NCBI GenBank assembly: GCA_009664345.1
Contig: CP043547.1
Location: forward strand, 2,942,709 to 3,006,708
Direction of reading: 5' to 3'
Source: Planctomycetales bacterium 10988
Lineage (GTDB): Bacteria; Planctomycetota; Planctomycetia; Pirellulales; Pb10988
DNA: 64,000 nucleotides
Positions 16,372 through 24,279 of this stretch are shown piece after piece. Within the stretch, counting starts at the first letter, position 1, and each line of letters starts with the position of its first letter. The notes below the pieces were generated by a model. It did not search any database. It saw only the letters and a list, made by a program, of their open reading frames with translations, and had not been told where the DNA came from. The position numbers and the translations under genes are program-made.

Positions 16372-17916
16372 TTATTCCGGTCGGGTGCGGCCGGCTTCCA
16401 TGATTTTGTTGAGCTTGGCTTTGAGACGTTCGGCGACTTGCGGATGCTCATCGATTACATTGGTCGTCTCAACGGGATCGTCGGCTAAGTTGAAAAGCTG
16501 GAACTCGACAATATCCGTTCTTCCCAGCTCTTGTACGACATTTGTATTGAGAGCCTTTCCACTCACATGATGTTGCAGCTTCCAATCGCCGACTCGCAGG
16601 GCATAATTGCCACGACGGCCGCCGTTATTCTGCTGAACGAGTGACTTGCGACCTTGGGCTCCATCCTCGCCGAGCAATGCACCGAGAACATTCATGCTAT
16701 CGAGACACGCATCGGCAGGGAGGTCCTGATCGACCAAAGCAGCGGCACTCGCAGCGAGATCAATGGTGCAAACGACCTGCTCGCTGACACCGGGTTCGAT
16801 GCGGCCTTTCCATCGAGTAATAAACGGCGTCCGCGTTCCCCCTTCGTAGATGCTGTACTTTCCACCGGTGAAGGAACCCGCGGCTCGATGATCGCCGATC
16901 TGCTCAATCGCTCCGTCTTCGTAACCATCGTCGAGAACCGGCCCATTGTCGGAACAGAACACAACCAAGGTATTCTCCGCCAAGTCAAGTCGATCGAGGG
17001 CCGACATGATCTCCCCGACGCACCAATCGAGTTCGATAATCGAATCACCCCGGTAGCCGAGTTTCGTCTTTCCTTGGAACCGTTCGTGCGGCATCCGAGG
17101 GACGTGAATATCATGCGAAGCGAAGAAGAGGAAGAAGGGGTTGTCCTGATTCTCTTCCATGAACTTGATCGACTGTTCGACCCACTTATCGCCCAGGTCC
17201 TCATCGCGGAAGCGGGCCGCGTGGCCGCCGGTGTAAAATCCGATACGGCTGATGCCATTATGAATGGTCATGTTGTGGCCGTGCGACCAATCCATCTTCA
17301 GCTCATCACGGTGCGTGATACCGGTCGGATGATCGGGGCTAGGCTGTTTCATCCCCACCCACAAAGGATCGTTCGGGTCGAGATTCAACACGCGATGGTC
17401 TTTGACATAGACTTGCGGCACGCGATCGTTGGTTGTCGGCAACAAGAAACAAGTATCAAACCCAATCTCCAACGGACCGGGCTTCAGGTCGCCATTCCAA
17501 TCGGGGCCGCTTTCGCCACCGAGACCGAGGTGCCACTTGCCGATCACCGCCGTGGTATAACCGGCGTTTTGCAACAGGGAGGCAATCGTCTCGGTCCCCG
17601 GTTTGATAATCGCCGGGGCACTGGGCGGAGCGATGCCGGTTCCGTCCTGACGAAAGGCATAGTTCCCGGTCAAAAACGAATACCGCGTCGGCGTGCAGGT
17701 CGAAGCCGAGCAATAGCCACTGGTGAAGCGAATCCCTTCGGCGGCGAGCTGGTCGATGTGCGGCGTTTCAAGTTCCGTCGCTCCGTAACAAGAAACATCG
17801 CCATAGCCCAAGTCATCCGCCATGATCACAATAATATTCGGCTTCTCGGCGAAAGCTTGAGCCGCACCAAGCAATAAGATCGGCAAAAGGTAAAAAGTGC
17901 TTTTTAAATTCATCAT
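16372..17916 (-). CDS. Secreted sulfatase (alkaline-phosphatase superfamily)
   Basis: A 514-aa type-I sulfatase. The signal peptide is MMNLKSTFYLLPILLLGAAQ followed by AFA. Metal-site aspartates lie in VIMADDLGYGD, and the formylglycine motif is C-T-P-T-R in SASTCTPTRYSFLTG, so the catalytic residue is the Cys-type that an FGE enzyme converts. Further conserved blocks are IGKWHLG and the second metal motif VFCSDNGP. It hydrolyses sulfate esters, probably of polysaccharides, outside the cytoplasm; the substrate cannot be read from sequence. It is the last gene of a three-gene minus unit with two secreted concanavalin-like proteins. Two adjacent ATGs (17916, 17913) are possible starts. Confidence 0.93.
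   Translation of the reverse strand: MMNLKSTFYLLPILLLGAAQAFAEKPNIIVIMADDLGYGDVSCYGATELETPHIDQLAAEGIRFTSGYCSASTCTPTRYSFLTGNYAFRQDGTGIAPPSAPAIIKPGTETIASLLQNAGYTTAVIGKWHLGLGGESGPDWNGDLKPGPLEIGFDTCFLLPTTNDRVPQVYVKDHRVLNLDPNDPLWVGMKQPSPDHPTGITHRDELKMDWSHGHNMTIHNGISRIGFYTGGHAARFRDEDLGDKWVEQSIKFMEENQDNPFFLFFASHDIHVPRMPHERFQGKTKLGYRGDSIIELDWCVGEIMSALDRLDLAENTLVVFCSDNGPVLDDGYEDGAIEQIGDHRAAGSFTGGKYSIYEGGTRTPFITRWKGRIEPGVSEQVVCTIDLAASAAALVDQDLPADACLDSMNVLGALLGEDGAQGRKSLVQQNNGGRRGNYALRVGDWKLQHHVSGKALNTNVVQELGRTDIVEFQLFNLADDPVETTNVIDEHPQVAERLKAKLNKIMEAGRTRPE
17891..17906. repeat. AAAAAGTGCTTTTT palindrome, copy 1
   Basis: TAAAAAGTGCTTTTTA with perfect 7-bp arms, inside codons 4-9 of the sulfatase, where it is read as Leu-Lys-Ser-Thr-Phe-Tyr. 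Confidence 0.6.
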
Positions 17917-17967
17917 CTCTCTTGAATGGTTGAAGAAAAAGAATAGGGTACAAGACCGTTGCGAAGG

Positions 17968-18588
17968 TTACTTCGCAGGATGGATGTGAACGCCGCGGAC
18001 GCCCAGTTCTCCTGAGGCAAAAGAAATCGTCACTTCGCCTTTTTCTCGGCCGATCGAAGCATGCTTCAATTCTTCCGAATAATCCCCGATCGTGACGGTG
18101 GCCCGATCCCCTTCGATCACAATCTTCACCCGAACCCATTTTCCGTTCATCGTGTCCAGGGTCGGAACGCCTTGCACCGCGATCATCTCGGGATCATTAT
18201 CCTTGGAAGGCCCCGCCCAACCGTAAATCCGGCTCCCTTGTCGGGTTTTCCCATCGGCAAGTCGCATACGGAAAACATGTCCGGCATCGGCACTATTCAG
18301 GGTGAAGATCATCCGCTCAACGTCTTTCGGTTGAAATTCAAATTCGATCGTGCCGTCGCTGAACTCACTATCGTAACGCAGAATCGGCCCATGATTTTTG
18401 AACTTTTTGTAAAGTTCAGGATCGGAAACACAGTGGGCTTCGTTGTTCTCATACGTCCATTCCCCACGAAGAGCTTGACGTTCGGGGAAGTCAGCCTTCG
18501 AGAAATCATCATAAAGATGGTTGGCGAAGGCCGTTCCAGTAACAGCAAGGATCGAGACTGTGAGCAATACGAAAAGTAGTTTTTGCAT
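17968..18588 (-). CDS. Secreted concanavalin-like protein, DUF1080-like
   Basis: A 206-aa secreted protein. ATG 18588 is preceded by GAAGAAAG; a TTG three codons earlier is also possible. The signal peptide is KLLFVLLTVSILAVTGTAFA. The rest reads as a single jelly-roll domain (YDDFSKADFPERQALRGEWTYENNEAH, later FTLNSADAGHVFRMRLADG and GKWVRVKIVIEGDRATVTI), like the concanavalin-type fold of the 3-keto-disaccharide hydrolase (DUF1080) and LamG groups. No catalytic residues are identified with confidence. It lies 51 bp upstream of the sulfatase on the same strand, so a role in binding or processing a sulfated glycan is plausible but inferred. Confidence 0.75.
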   Translation of the reverse strand: MQKLLFVLLTVSILAVTGTAFANHLYDDFSKADFPERQALRGEWTYENNEAHCVSDPELYKKFKNHGPILRYDSEFSDGTIEFEFQPKDVERMIFTLNSADAGHVFRMRLADGKTRQGSRIYGWAGPSKDNDPEMIAVQGVPTLDTMNGKWVRVKIVIEGDRATVTIGDYSEELKHASIGREKGEVTISFASGELGVRGVHIHPAK

Positions 18589-18610
18589 CGTATTCAACTT
18601 TCTTCATTAT

Positions 18611-18625
18611 TAAAAAGTGCTTTTT
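18611..18625. repeat. AAAAAGTGCTTTTT palindrome, copy 2
   Basis: TAAAAAGTGCTTTTT in the 66-bp gap between the two concanavalin-like genes, about 22 bp upstream of the next start codon. Confidence 0.6.
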
Positions 18626-18654
18626 GAATTAGGAGTGAACCGCAGTCGAATCAT

Positions 18655-19413
18655 TTATTGATCCAAAGACCAAATGCGAAGGTCATCGACATCGGCCACC
18701 CCACTGACGGCGAAGGCCATATTTTGCTTGACCTTGTGATCGATCCCTTCGGATTTCAGTTCACCGATTTTTTCTCCATCGATCCAAGCGGTCATCACGT
18801 CGCCTTGAATCAGGATGGTGATTTCATACCACTGATTGGTGTTGAACTTCCCTTGGACGTGATTGAATTTGCCTTCGGTCAGACGTTGGATTTCCTCTTT
18901 GGAAGCACCGCCGAGTTTTTTCTCACGAATTTCGAGATCGAAGATGCCGGTCTTGCCGTCACGGAAATCGACCATACGCGGCTTGACGCCGACATGGCAA
19001 ATATGTCCGGCGTGCGAGACCTTGCACTTGGGATCATTGAAATTGAAGCCAATCCCTTTCCAATCGTGCATGCGAAATTTGACTTTCACCACGCCATCGT
19101 CGAAAGGGGCATCGTGCTTGATCGAAACGCCATGATCGGCGACTTCGGCCATCGTGATCGTCAGCATGCCATTGTTGAGGTCGGCCTGCTTGGTCCCTTT
19201 GGCTCGGGCTTTACTGTTGGTTTTCCACTGCTTGCCGAGTTGCTCTTTCGTGTCGTCTTTTTCCTCGCGATTGAAATCATCGTGAAGCAACAGCGTGCCT
19301 TGCGACTGAATCAACTGTTCGACTTGGGGAATGACTTTTTCATCCGCCGACAAGAAGCTTGTTAGCGAAACACAAACCAGCGTGGTAAAACCAATGAGAG
19401 AACGGGTATTCAT
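18655..19413 (-). CDS. Secreted concanavalin-like protein, DUF1080-like
   Basis: A 252-aa secreted protein, first gene of the sulfatase unit. The signal peptide is SLIGFTTLVCVSLTSFLSADE. The body has the alternating strands of a jelly-roll (LLLHDDFNREE, FDDGVVKVKFRMHDWKGIGFNFND, QWYEITILIQGDVMTAWIDGEKIGEL, DVDDLRIWSLD), which is the DUF1080/3-keto-glycoside hydrolase-like architecture. It shares fold but little direct sequence with the next gene. Substrate unknown; the sulfatase neighbour suggests extracellular glycan use. Confidence 0.78.
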   Translation of the reverse strand: MNTRSLIGFTTLVCVSLTSFLSADEKVIPQVEQLIQSQGTLLLHDDFNREEKDDTKEQLGKQWKTNSKARAKGTKQADLNNGMLTITMAEVADHGVSIKHDAPFDDGVVKVKFRMHDWKGIGFNFNDPKCKVSHAGHICHVGVKPRMVDFRDGKTGIFDLEIREKKLGGASKEEIQRLTEGKFNHVQGKFNTNQWYEITILIQGDVMTAWIDGEKIGELKSEGIDHKVKQNMAFAVSGVADVDDLRIWSLDQ

Positions 19414-19610
19414 GAAGGTGGGCCTTAACTAAAGAAGGAGAACTCGGAAGCCAGAAAAATTCTTCCGCATCGCTCCAGCATAGCAAACCCTCCGGCCTCC
19501 CTACAACATGCAACAAGATTTCCTTTAGAAAACGAACCGCCGTTGGTAAAGCTCCGTCTTGCAAGAAGATGATCTTTTATCACGTTTAGAAAAGTAAAAA
19601 ATTAGGACCG

Positions 19611-19999
19611 ATGATGCCTGCCAGCATGCCAACCCGTTGTGAAGATTGTGGAGCGGAGGCCTTATGTACTTTCGGGGAAAGTTGCCATGGAGGAAAGCTT
19701 CAGTGGTGGGAATCGTTTCGCTGTCAGGAATGTGAATGGGGTGTAGAAGGGGACGGTCTCGGATCGATCCCGAAACCTTACCGATCTCTTTTAGTAAAAG
19801 AAGAAGGCGAATGGGAGCTTACACCTGAAGAAGGGCATCACAACTGTTAGCTATTAAGATTTTACGTCAACATTTAAATGTTTCATTACACAATGCCCGT
19901 GAAACATTATACGAATGCCGTGGCACAAAAACTTGGGTAAAGTGGCTTCAAGAAAAGTTTCATAAAGAAGGAATCAATTGTTTTATTCAAAAGGTTTAA
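19611..19999 (+). pseudogene. Frameshifted zinc-ribbon + L7/L12-C-like domain gene
   Basis: The first frame gives 79 aa with four zinc-ribbon cysteines (CEDCG and CQECEWG) and stops at 19850. In the -1 frame, open from 19829, the sequence continues as a plausible domain, QLLAIKILRQHLNVSLHNA to GINCFIQKV, ending at TAA 19999; it resembles the ribosomal L7/L12 C-terminal fold (IKILR...SL..A.E.L). The second part has no start of its own. The best reading is one ~129-aa gene split by a single-base indel between 19829 and 19848. No classical slippery heptamer is visible, so decay or a sequencing error is likelier than programmed frameshifting. ATG 19611 follows TTAGGA. Confidence 0.6.
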
Positions 20000-20051
20000 T
20001 GAAGCACAACACCTTAAAACTACCTATAATTAATAAAAAAAAGGATGCTGA

Positions 20052-20186
20052 ATAATTGCCCCAGAAAACGCACTACAAAAAATTGAAATCAAGAGAAATG
20101 ATAGCGGGCTGCCAATATTTGAGGCCGATCCCTCCTTGAAGACAGAAGTATTAATTTCCAAAGATATTTACCAGGAAAAGAAGTAG
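20052..20186 (+). pseudogene. Truncated Imm32-like copy, interrupted by the IS element
   Basis: The translation IKRNDSGLPIFEADPSLK and the following ISKD segment is nearly identical to the N-terminal part of the gene at 22990, and the nucleotide match extends into the upstream bases. The frame ends at TAG 20184-20186, exactly where the IS begins, and the remainder of the gene is absent on the far side. It is a relic of a duplicated unit. Confidence 0.65.
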
Positions 20187-21723
20187 TCGTCCCTGAAAAA
20201 AGGTCTTTTTTTCTCGCTTTTATCAAGCGAGGAGGGGAGTGCGGGTTCGGGGGGGAGCCATTGCTGGGCAGGTAAACGCTTCTTTGAGGAGCTTGAGGAG
20301 CAGGGCGAGCTGTTGCCACGGCCAACCAATCCGCGCAGGCCCGAAAGCCAAAAGTAGTTTTCGGATGTTCGCCGCCGCTCCAGCCAAGACCGCGTTGATC
20401 GCGTCACCGGCCAAGCCCTTGAGAAAGCAACGTCCCAGAAGGTGGTCCGACTTGAGGTGGCCGATCTTTGGCTCGATCGCGTTGCGGCGTCGGCGGCGTT
20501 TTTTCTGGGTCCGACTCAGGCCTCGCGTGCTGCTGCCGGCCAAGTGAACCCTCGCTGGACCACGGTAATCATGGCCGCGATATCCCTTGTCAACGAAGGC
20601 GTCGCTCACCGCTTGGCCGGTCGTCGACTCGACCGTTTGCAGCGTCGCGGCGAGGGTGTGGCCGTCGTACGGATTGCCCTCGCACAGCCGCACGCCGACG
20701 ACCCAATTGCCGCGATTGCTCGTCGCGAGGGCGATCTTTTGCCCGAATTCGTACCGCCGGTGGGCCTTGCCTTTGCTGATGCAAACCACCTCCGGCTCGT
20801 GGAGGCTGTAGAGTTTTTGCTTATCATGCGGCTGCTGCCGGTGGACGCGTTCGCACAAGAACAGCAGTTTTTCCAGGGAAAAATCGGGCTTCGGCTGCTT
20901 GCGGCGGACGTCGCGGATCACCCGACCGAGGCAAGTGCGGAGCTTTTTGAGGCGGCGTCGCATCCGCTTGAACTGCTTGGCGTGGGCATAACGACTCGCT
21001 TGCAGGGCGGCCTGCTTGGCGACGTTGACATACGATTGCCGCAGGCGAATGCCCCGCGTTTTGGCCGCCTTGCCGAGTTTGTGGATCGCCTTCAGCAGCA
21101 ACTTCGAGTCGGCGGCGTGATATTTTTCTCCTGCACGGTCGTGTCGACGGTGACCTGCCGCAGCTCTTGAGGCCGGACTTGCTTGCTACGAACGGCCAGA
21201 GCGAGGGTCTCTTCCAGCAGCTGTTGCAGCCGTTCGGCCCCGACGCGTTGCCGCCATTTGATGAGCGCGGTGGGATGAATCGGCGGCACATGTTGCATCG
21301 TCGTGAAGCCGCAAAAGCACTGCCAGTACGGGTTTTCCACCCAACGATCCAGCAGCGATTCGTCCGACTCGCCGAAGGCGTGCTTGAGATAATGCAGCCC
21401 GACCATCAGCCGGGTGGCCTTCGCCGGAGCCCCGAAGTCGGCGGCATAACAGCCCTCGAACGCCGCCTCAAACCGCCGCCAATCGATCCGCTCGGCGAGA
21501 CGAACAAGCGGATGCTCGGGGTTGAGAATCTGCTCGAACGACGCCCGAAACAGGTCCTGCTGGTTCGACTCTGGGTTCAAAGGCGGCTTCATCACCGTTC
21601 TCCGTTTGCAAGGTTTGCAAGGTCAAGGCCGAAAATCCTGGCAAAGTTTACCCTACCCTTCGCCGGTGTTAAAGCTATCATACCCAGGAAAAATTGAATT
21701 TTTAAGACTTTTTCAGGGAGGAC
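20186..21723 (-). mobile_element. IS element, IS5/IS1182-like, about 1.54 kb
   Basis: The ends are imperfect inverted repeats: GTCGTCCCTGAAAAA on the left and, read inward from the right, GTCCTCCCTGAAAAA (14 of 15 match), with partial similarity continuing (GGTCTTTTTTTC versus GTCTTAAAAATTC). The hexamer GAAGTA flanks both sides (20180-20185 and 21724-21729), a probable target-site duplication, though one base of ambiguity in the ends allows other lengths. The element carries one transposase on the minus strand, broken by a frameshift. Its interior is clearly more GC-rich than the AT-rich flanks, a sign of recent arrival. Confidence 0.8.
20223..21595 (-). pseudogene. IS5/IS1182-like transposase, frameshifted
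   Basis: The upstream part (ATG 21595) gives 167 aa: the N-terminal DUF772-like helix domain (LFRASFEQILNPEHPLVRLAE, MVGLHYLKHAFGESDESLLD, WQCFCGF) and the first DDE strand VTVDTTVQEKNI. It then stops at 21092. The -1 frame continues directly with SKLLLKAIHKLGKAAKTRG and on to the catalytic core (FVDKGYRGHDYRG, then RRRNAIEPKIGHLKSDH carrying the final Glu), ending at 20223. A single missing base near 21100 explains the break. The A5 run at VQEKN is not a canonical slippery site, so the copy is probably dead, although some IS5-group elements do use frameshifting. Confidence 0.8.
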
Positions 21724-21818
21724 GAAGTAGGCGAAAGGGAGCTTCATTTCAAGAATGGATTGTGACTAGGAACTGGCCATCAGACTTTCCAAAGCCACCC
21801 GCTAGCTCTTCCGATTAA
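21724..21818 (+). pseudogene. Orphan C-terminal tail upstream of A1
   Basis: After the IS, the frame ending at TAA 21816-21818 reads FQEWIVTRNWPSDFPKPPA and four more residues. The same DNA (CTTTCCAAAGCCACCCGCTA and following bases) recurs before gene A2, so each A gene is preceded by the end of the same kind of coding unit. No start or body is visible; it is a remnant, possibly of a toxin C-terminus. Confidence 0.4.
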
Positions 21819-21828
21819 AGGCAACTTT

Positions 21829-22296
21829 ATGGACCTAAAAGAAGATTTTTGGAATGTAAACATTGGTGACCAACGGAGCCCTGAAGAATGGAAGAACTTG
21901 TTAAACTTACTAAGTCAAAGTTTATCCGACTTTTTGGGACTACCTGTAACTGTAAAAAGCTACCATTTGGACGACGGCCCAAATCAGAAAACTTCTTATA
22001 TATCGAGTAGTATTCGGATTCCGATATCAGAGCCTTTAGGATTTGAGTTTGTCGGAGTTATGGGAATATGTGTACGTAGAAATGAGTATGTGAGATCCCA
22101 CGCGATCCTGCTGACTTTCTGTTGCGGAAATCGAATGGCGCAGCATCCACATACAACGGACTACCCAATAGATAATATTTGGTTGGACTTTCTACCAACT
22201 GACAACAAGTTAGGTATCTGGGATTATAGAATGTTGTCGGATGATTCAGGCGAATGGGAAATGTATATGACACTCTCAGATTGGCCAGACGAGTAG
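21829..22296 (+). CDS. Tandem paralogue A1, immunity-like hypothetical protein
   Basis: A 155-aa soluble protein starting MDLKEDFWNVNIG, with conserved blocks shared with the next gene: SLSDFLGLP, LLTFCCGNRM, PIDNIWLDF and a C-terminal GEWEMYMTLSDWP. I do not recognise a Pfam family with certainty. The size, acidic composition, tandem duplication with paralogue A2, and neighbourhood (Imm32-like genes) resemble the immunity proteins of polymorphic-toxin systems. No cognate toxin gene is present in the window. It lies 105 bp from the IS end. Confidence 0.7.
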   Translation: MDLKEDFWNVNIGDQRSPEEWKNLLNLLSQSLSDFLGLPVTVKSYHLDDGPNQKTSYISSSIRIPISEPLGFEFVGVMGICVRRNEYVRSHAILLTFCCGNRMAQHPHTTDYPIDNIWLDFLPTDNKLGIWDYRMLSDDSGEWEMYMTLSDWPDE

Positions 22297-22439
22297 AGTG
22301 GGATGGTACCAATCTAGGGAAGTGGAAGTATCCTGAAAGATACGTTGAGATCGAATTCTCCGAAGGTCCTGAAAGGGTTCTGAGAATAGTCAACCCATCG
22401 AACGGCTTTCCAAAGCCACCCGCTAACTTTCCCTATTAA
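22297..22439 (+). pseudogene. Orphan C-terminal tail between A1 and A2
   Basis: A frame overlapping the end of A1 reads LGKWKYPERYVEIEFSEGP, then NPSNGFPKPPANFPY and TAA at 22437-22439. The last 11 residues match the tail before A1 (FPKPPASSSD). The N-terminal part of the unit is missing. This alternation of tail and intact small gene is what orphan toxin-end/immunity-gene modules look like, but the tail itself is not a recognised toxin. Confidence 0.4.
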
Positions 22440-22449
22440 AGACAACTTT

Positions 22450-22932
22450 ATGGATCTAAAAGCACGACTTTGGAATGTAGATATTGGTACCCAACGGACC
22501 ACTGAAGAGTGGCAAGAATTATTTGACGCACTTCACGACAGTCTATCTGATTTTCTCTCTTTACCGATTATAGTAGAAAAACAGAAACTCGATGATAGAC
22601 CAAAAGCAAATCAGTCATTCATCTCTGGAAGGATTCGAGTTCCAATTTCAGATTTGCTAAAATTTGAGTTGGTAGGTCATCTAAGTCTTTCAGTAAGTAA
22701 AGGCAAAAAAGTCGATGTCCATGCCATCTTATTGTTATTCTGTTGTGGAAAACGTATGTCAGAACATCCACTTTCTGTGGAATATCCTCATGACAACATC
22801 TGGCTAAACTTTGTGCCTACCGCTACAGGCTTGGGTAAATGGAAGTACATTCTAGATACCGATGAGGCAGGCGAATGGGAAATATTTATGACACTTTCAG
22901 ATTGGTCAGAATCGATAGAACAGGACACTTAA
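22450..22932 (+). CDS. Tandem paralogue A2, immunity-like hypothetical protein
   Basis: A 160-aa paralogue of A1: MDLKARLWNVDIGTQRTTEEW, LHDSLSDFLSLPIIVEKQKLDD, FISGRIRVPISDLLKFELVG, LLLFCCGKRM, NIWLNF and GEWEIFMTLSDW. The duplicated DNA begins about 50 bp upstream of the start codon, so the two genes arose by tandem duplication that included flanking sequence. The coding sequences have since diverged considerably. Function unknown; an immunity role is inferred from context. Confidence 0.72.
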   Translation: MDLKARLWNVDIGTQRTTEEWQELFDALHDSLSDFLSLPIIVEKQKLDDRPKANQSFISGRIRVPISDLLKFELVGHLSLSVSKGKKVDVHAILLLFCCGKRMSEHPLSVEYPHDNIWLNFVPTATGLGKWKYILDTDEAGEWEIFMTLSDWSESIEQDT

Positions 22933-22989
22933 AAATTGAGTAAGACAACACACTTCGAAAAAATTTAAATTAAAAGAAATGATAGCGGA

Positions 22990-23235
22990 TTGCCAATATT
23001 TGAGGCCGATCCCTCTTTGAAGATAGAAGTATTCATTTCTAAAGATGTTTCAACAGGAAAGAAAGAAGTTGAAATTGTAGGGAATGAAAAATCACTCTAT
23101 CGTTTAGGGCAAATTCTAATTGGTGTTGCCCGAACAAAAGATTATCATATTCATTTGGAAGGTGATGATAAATACTCACCAATGAAAATCAAACCAAATA
23201 ATATTCACTTGATTGTTTCTAATTCATCGAATTAA
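22990..23235 (+). CDS. Imm32-like small protein
   Basis: An 81-aa protein if translated from TTG 22990. The pattern (IEVFISKDV...EVEIVGNEKSLYRLGQILIGVA...DYHIHLEGDD...NNIHLIV) follows the Imm32 immunity family: paired strands, a GNxxSLxxLxxIL helix and an H-x-HL element. In-frame sequence continues upstream to TAA at 22966-22968; the truncated copy at 20052 has GAA at that position, so the ancestral protein was longer and this copy either uses a downstream start (TTG, or ATT 22969) or is decaying. Imm32 proteins typically accompany polymorphic toxins; none is seen here. Confidence 0.6.
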   Translation: MPIFEADPSLKIEVFISKDVSTGKKEVEIVGNEKSLYRLGQILIGVARTKDYHIHLEGDDKYSPMKIKPNNIHLIVSNSSN

Positions 23236-23316
23236 CCTTTTTGCGTAACTTTTCTACGGATTGCAACAAGTAAATTAGGAGAAGCTTGGATCGTATTATA
23301 AAGGGCAGGTGCTAAG

Positions 23317-23754
23317 ATGACATATTTTTGGTGGTTCAGTGACTGTGCATATGCCTTTCTAATTTTCTCTAATAATTATTGCATCTTACCAATTCTATTA
23401 GCTTTCCTACTTTTTGGCCCACGGTTATTAAGAGGACCATTTCATGTTTGGTCTCTCTATTTCAAAGGTGGTTGTATTCCTGGACGTTACGCGATTGCTG
23501 CTCTCAAGGAAAAGAGAGGGATGATCTTTTGTGATTACACTTTTGATTTACCCGGCAAATGGTGGTTTCTCCATGTCGACGAATCCATCCCTTACCCCGT
23601 TGTTGGGAATGATTGGGAGTATAGTTTTTTAACTTTACTTCAAGCCCATGGAACACCCATTTGCCCTCTCACATGGAAGGATCGAAGAGAGCTTAAGAAG
23701 TTGAGCGGATCAATCAGAGAATTTCATACGATTCTTGAACAGATTCATCGATGA
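23317..23754 (+). CDS. Tandem paralogue B1, membrane-anchored hypothetical protein
   Basis: A 145-aa protein with one or two hydrophobic N-terminal segments (FLIFSNNYCILPILLAFLLFGP) and a soluble C-terminal domain sharing a motif with the next gene: GGCIPGRYAIAALKEKRGMIF, then LPGKWWFLHVDES. No family recognised. The N-terminal anchor suggests the domain sits at the inner membrane. Low G+C, like the rest of the islet. Confidence 0.7.
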   Translation: MTYFWWFSDCAYAFLIFSNNYCILPILLAFLLFGPRLLRGPFHVWSLYFKGGCIPGRYAIAALKEKRGMIFCDYTFDLPGKWWFLHVDESIPYPVVGNDWEYSFLTLLQAHGTPICPLTWKDRRELKKLSGSIREFHTILEQIHR

Positions 23755-23844
23755 GATCATGACTAAGTATGAGTTCACTTCTTAAGTAGAGAACACTTTC
23801 AATACCGACAATTGATAAAAACTCAAAATTAAAAGGGATCAAAC

Positions 23845-24279
23845 ATGTTACATCGCTTACTTTTGTCAGATTTGTTTGTTTATTCTTTTACCTTTGTACT
23901 TATCTGCTTCATAACTTTGGCAATATTTATCCTCCCAAACCTCTTCGTATCGAAGGAGGTTAAACAGAGACAATTAGAGGTCATTGCGAGTGGAAGATGC
24001 ATCAGCGCAAAATATGCCATCGCGCTTCATCGAGAGAAAAAGGGAGCGATCTTCAAAAACTACCATCATGAATTACCTGGCAGATGGTGGTTTCTCTATG
24101 TCGATGATTCTTTTGAAAATTTTTCTGACTATCCAGATATTGAATTTGGTTATGGACTCCTCGTCGTAGAGCATGGGTTGATGCTTCACCCACTTACAAA
24201 GGAAGATGAAAAGCAAATTGCTTTATTGGAAGAATCGATCAAGGTGATTCCTTTTCTTCTTGAATTCTATTCCGAATGA
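23845..24279 (+). CDS. Tandem paralogue B2, membrane-anchored hypothetical protein
   Basis: A 144-aa paralogue of B1 with an N-terminal transmembrane helix (FTFVLICFITLAIFILPNLF) and the shared blocks SGRCISAKYAIALHREKKGAIF and LPGRWWFLYVDDS, then PLTKEDEKQIALLEESIK near the C-terminus, which aligns with PLTWKDRRELKKLSGSIRE in B1. A protective or immunity-like membrane role would suit the islet, but this is inference. Its 3' end overlaps the convergent G8-domain gene by 13 bp. Confidence 0.72.
   Translation: MLHRLLLSDLFVYSFTFVLICFITLAIFILPNLFVSKEVKQRQLEVIASGRCISAKYAIALHREKKGAIFKNYHHELPGRWWFLYVDDSFENFSDYPDIEFGYGLLVVEHGLMLHPLTKEDEKQIALLEESIKVIPFLLEFYSE

Noticed and set aside
19850-20050. Possible separate short gene starting after the stop at 19850
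   Set aside because: The frame has no usable start and joins the previous frame as one domain, so it is treated as part of the frameshifted gene.
21167-21697. Plus-strand frames within the IS
   Set aside because: They are antisense to the transposase and lack homology.
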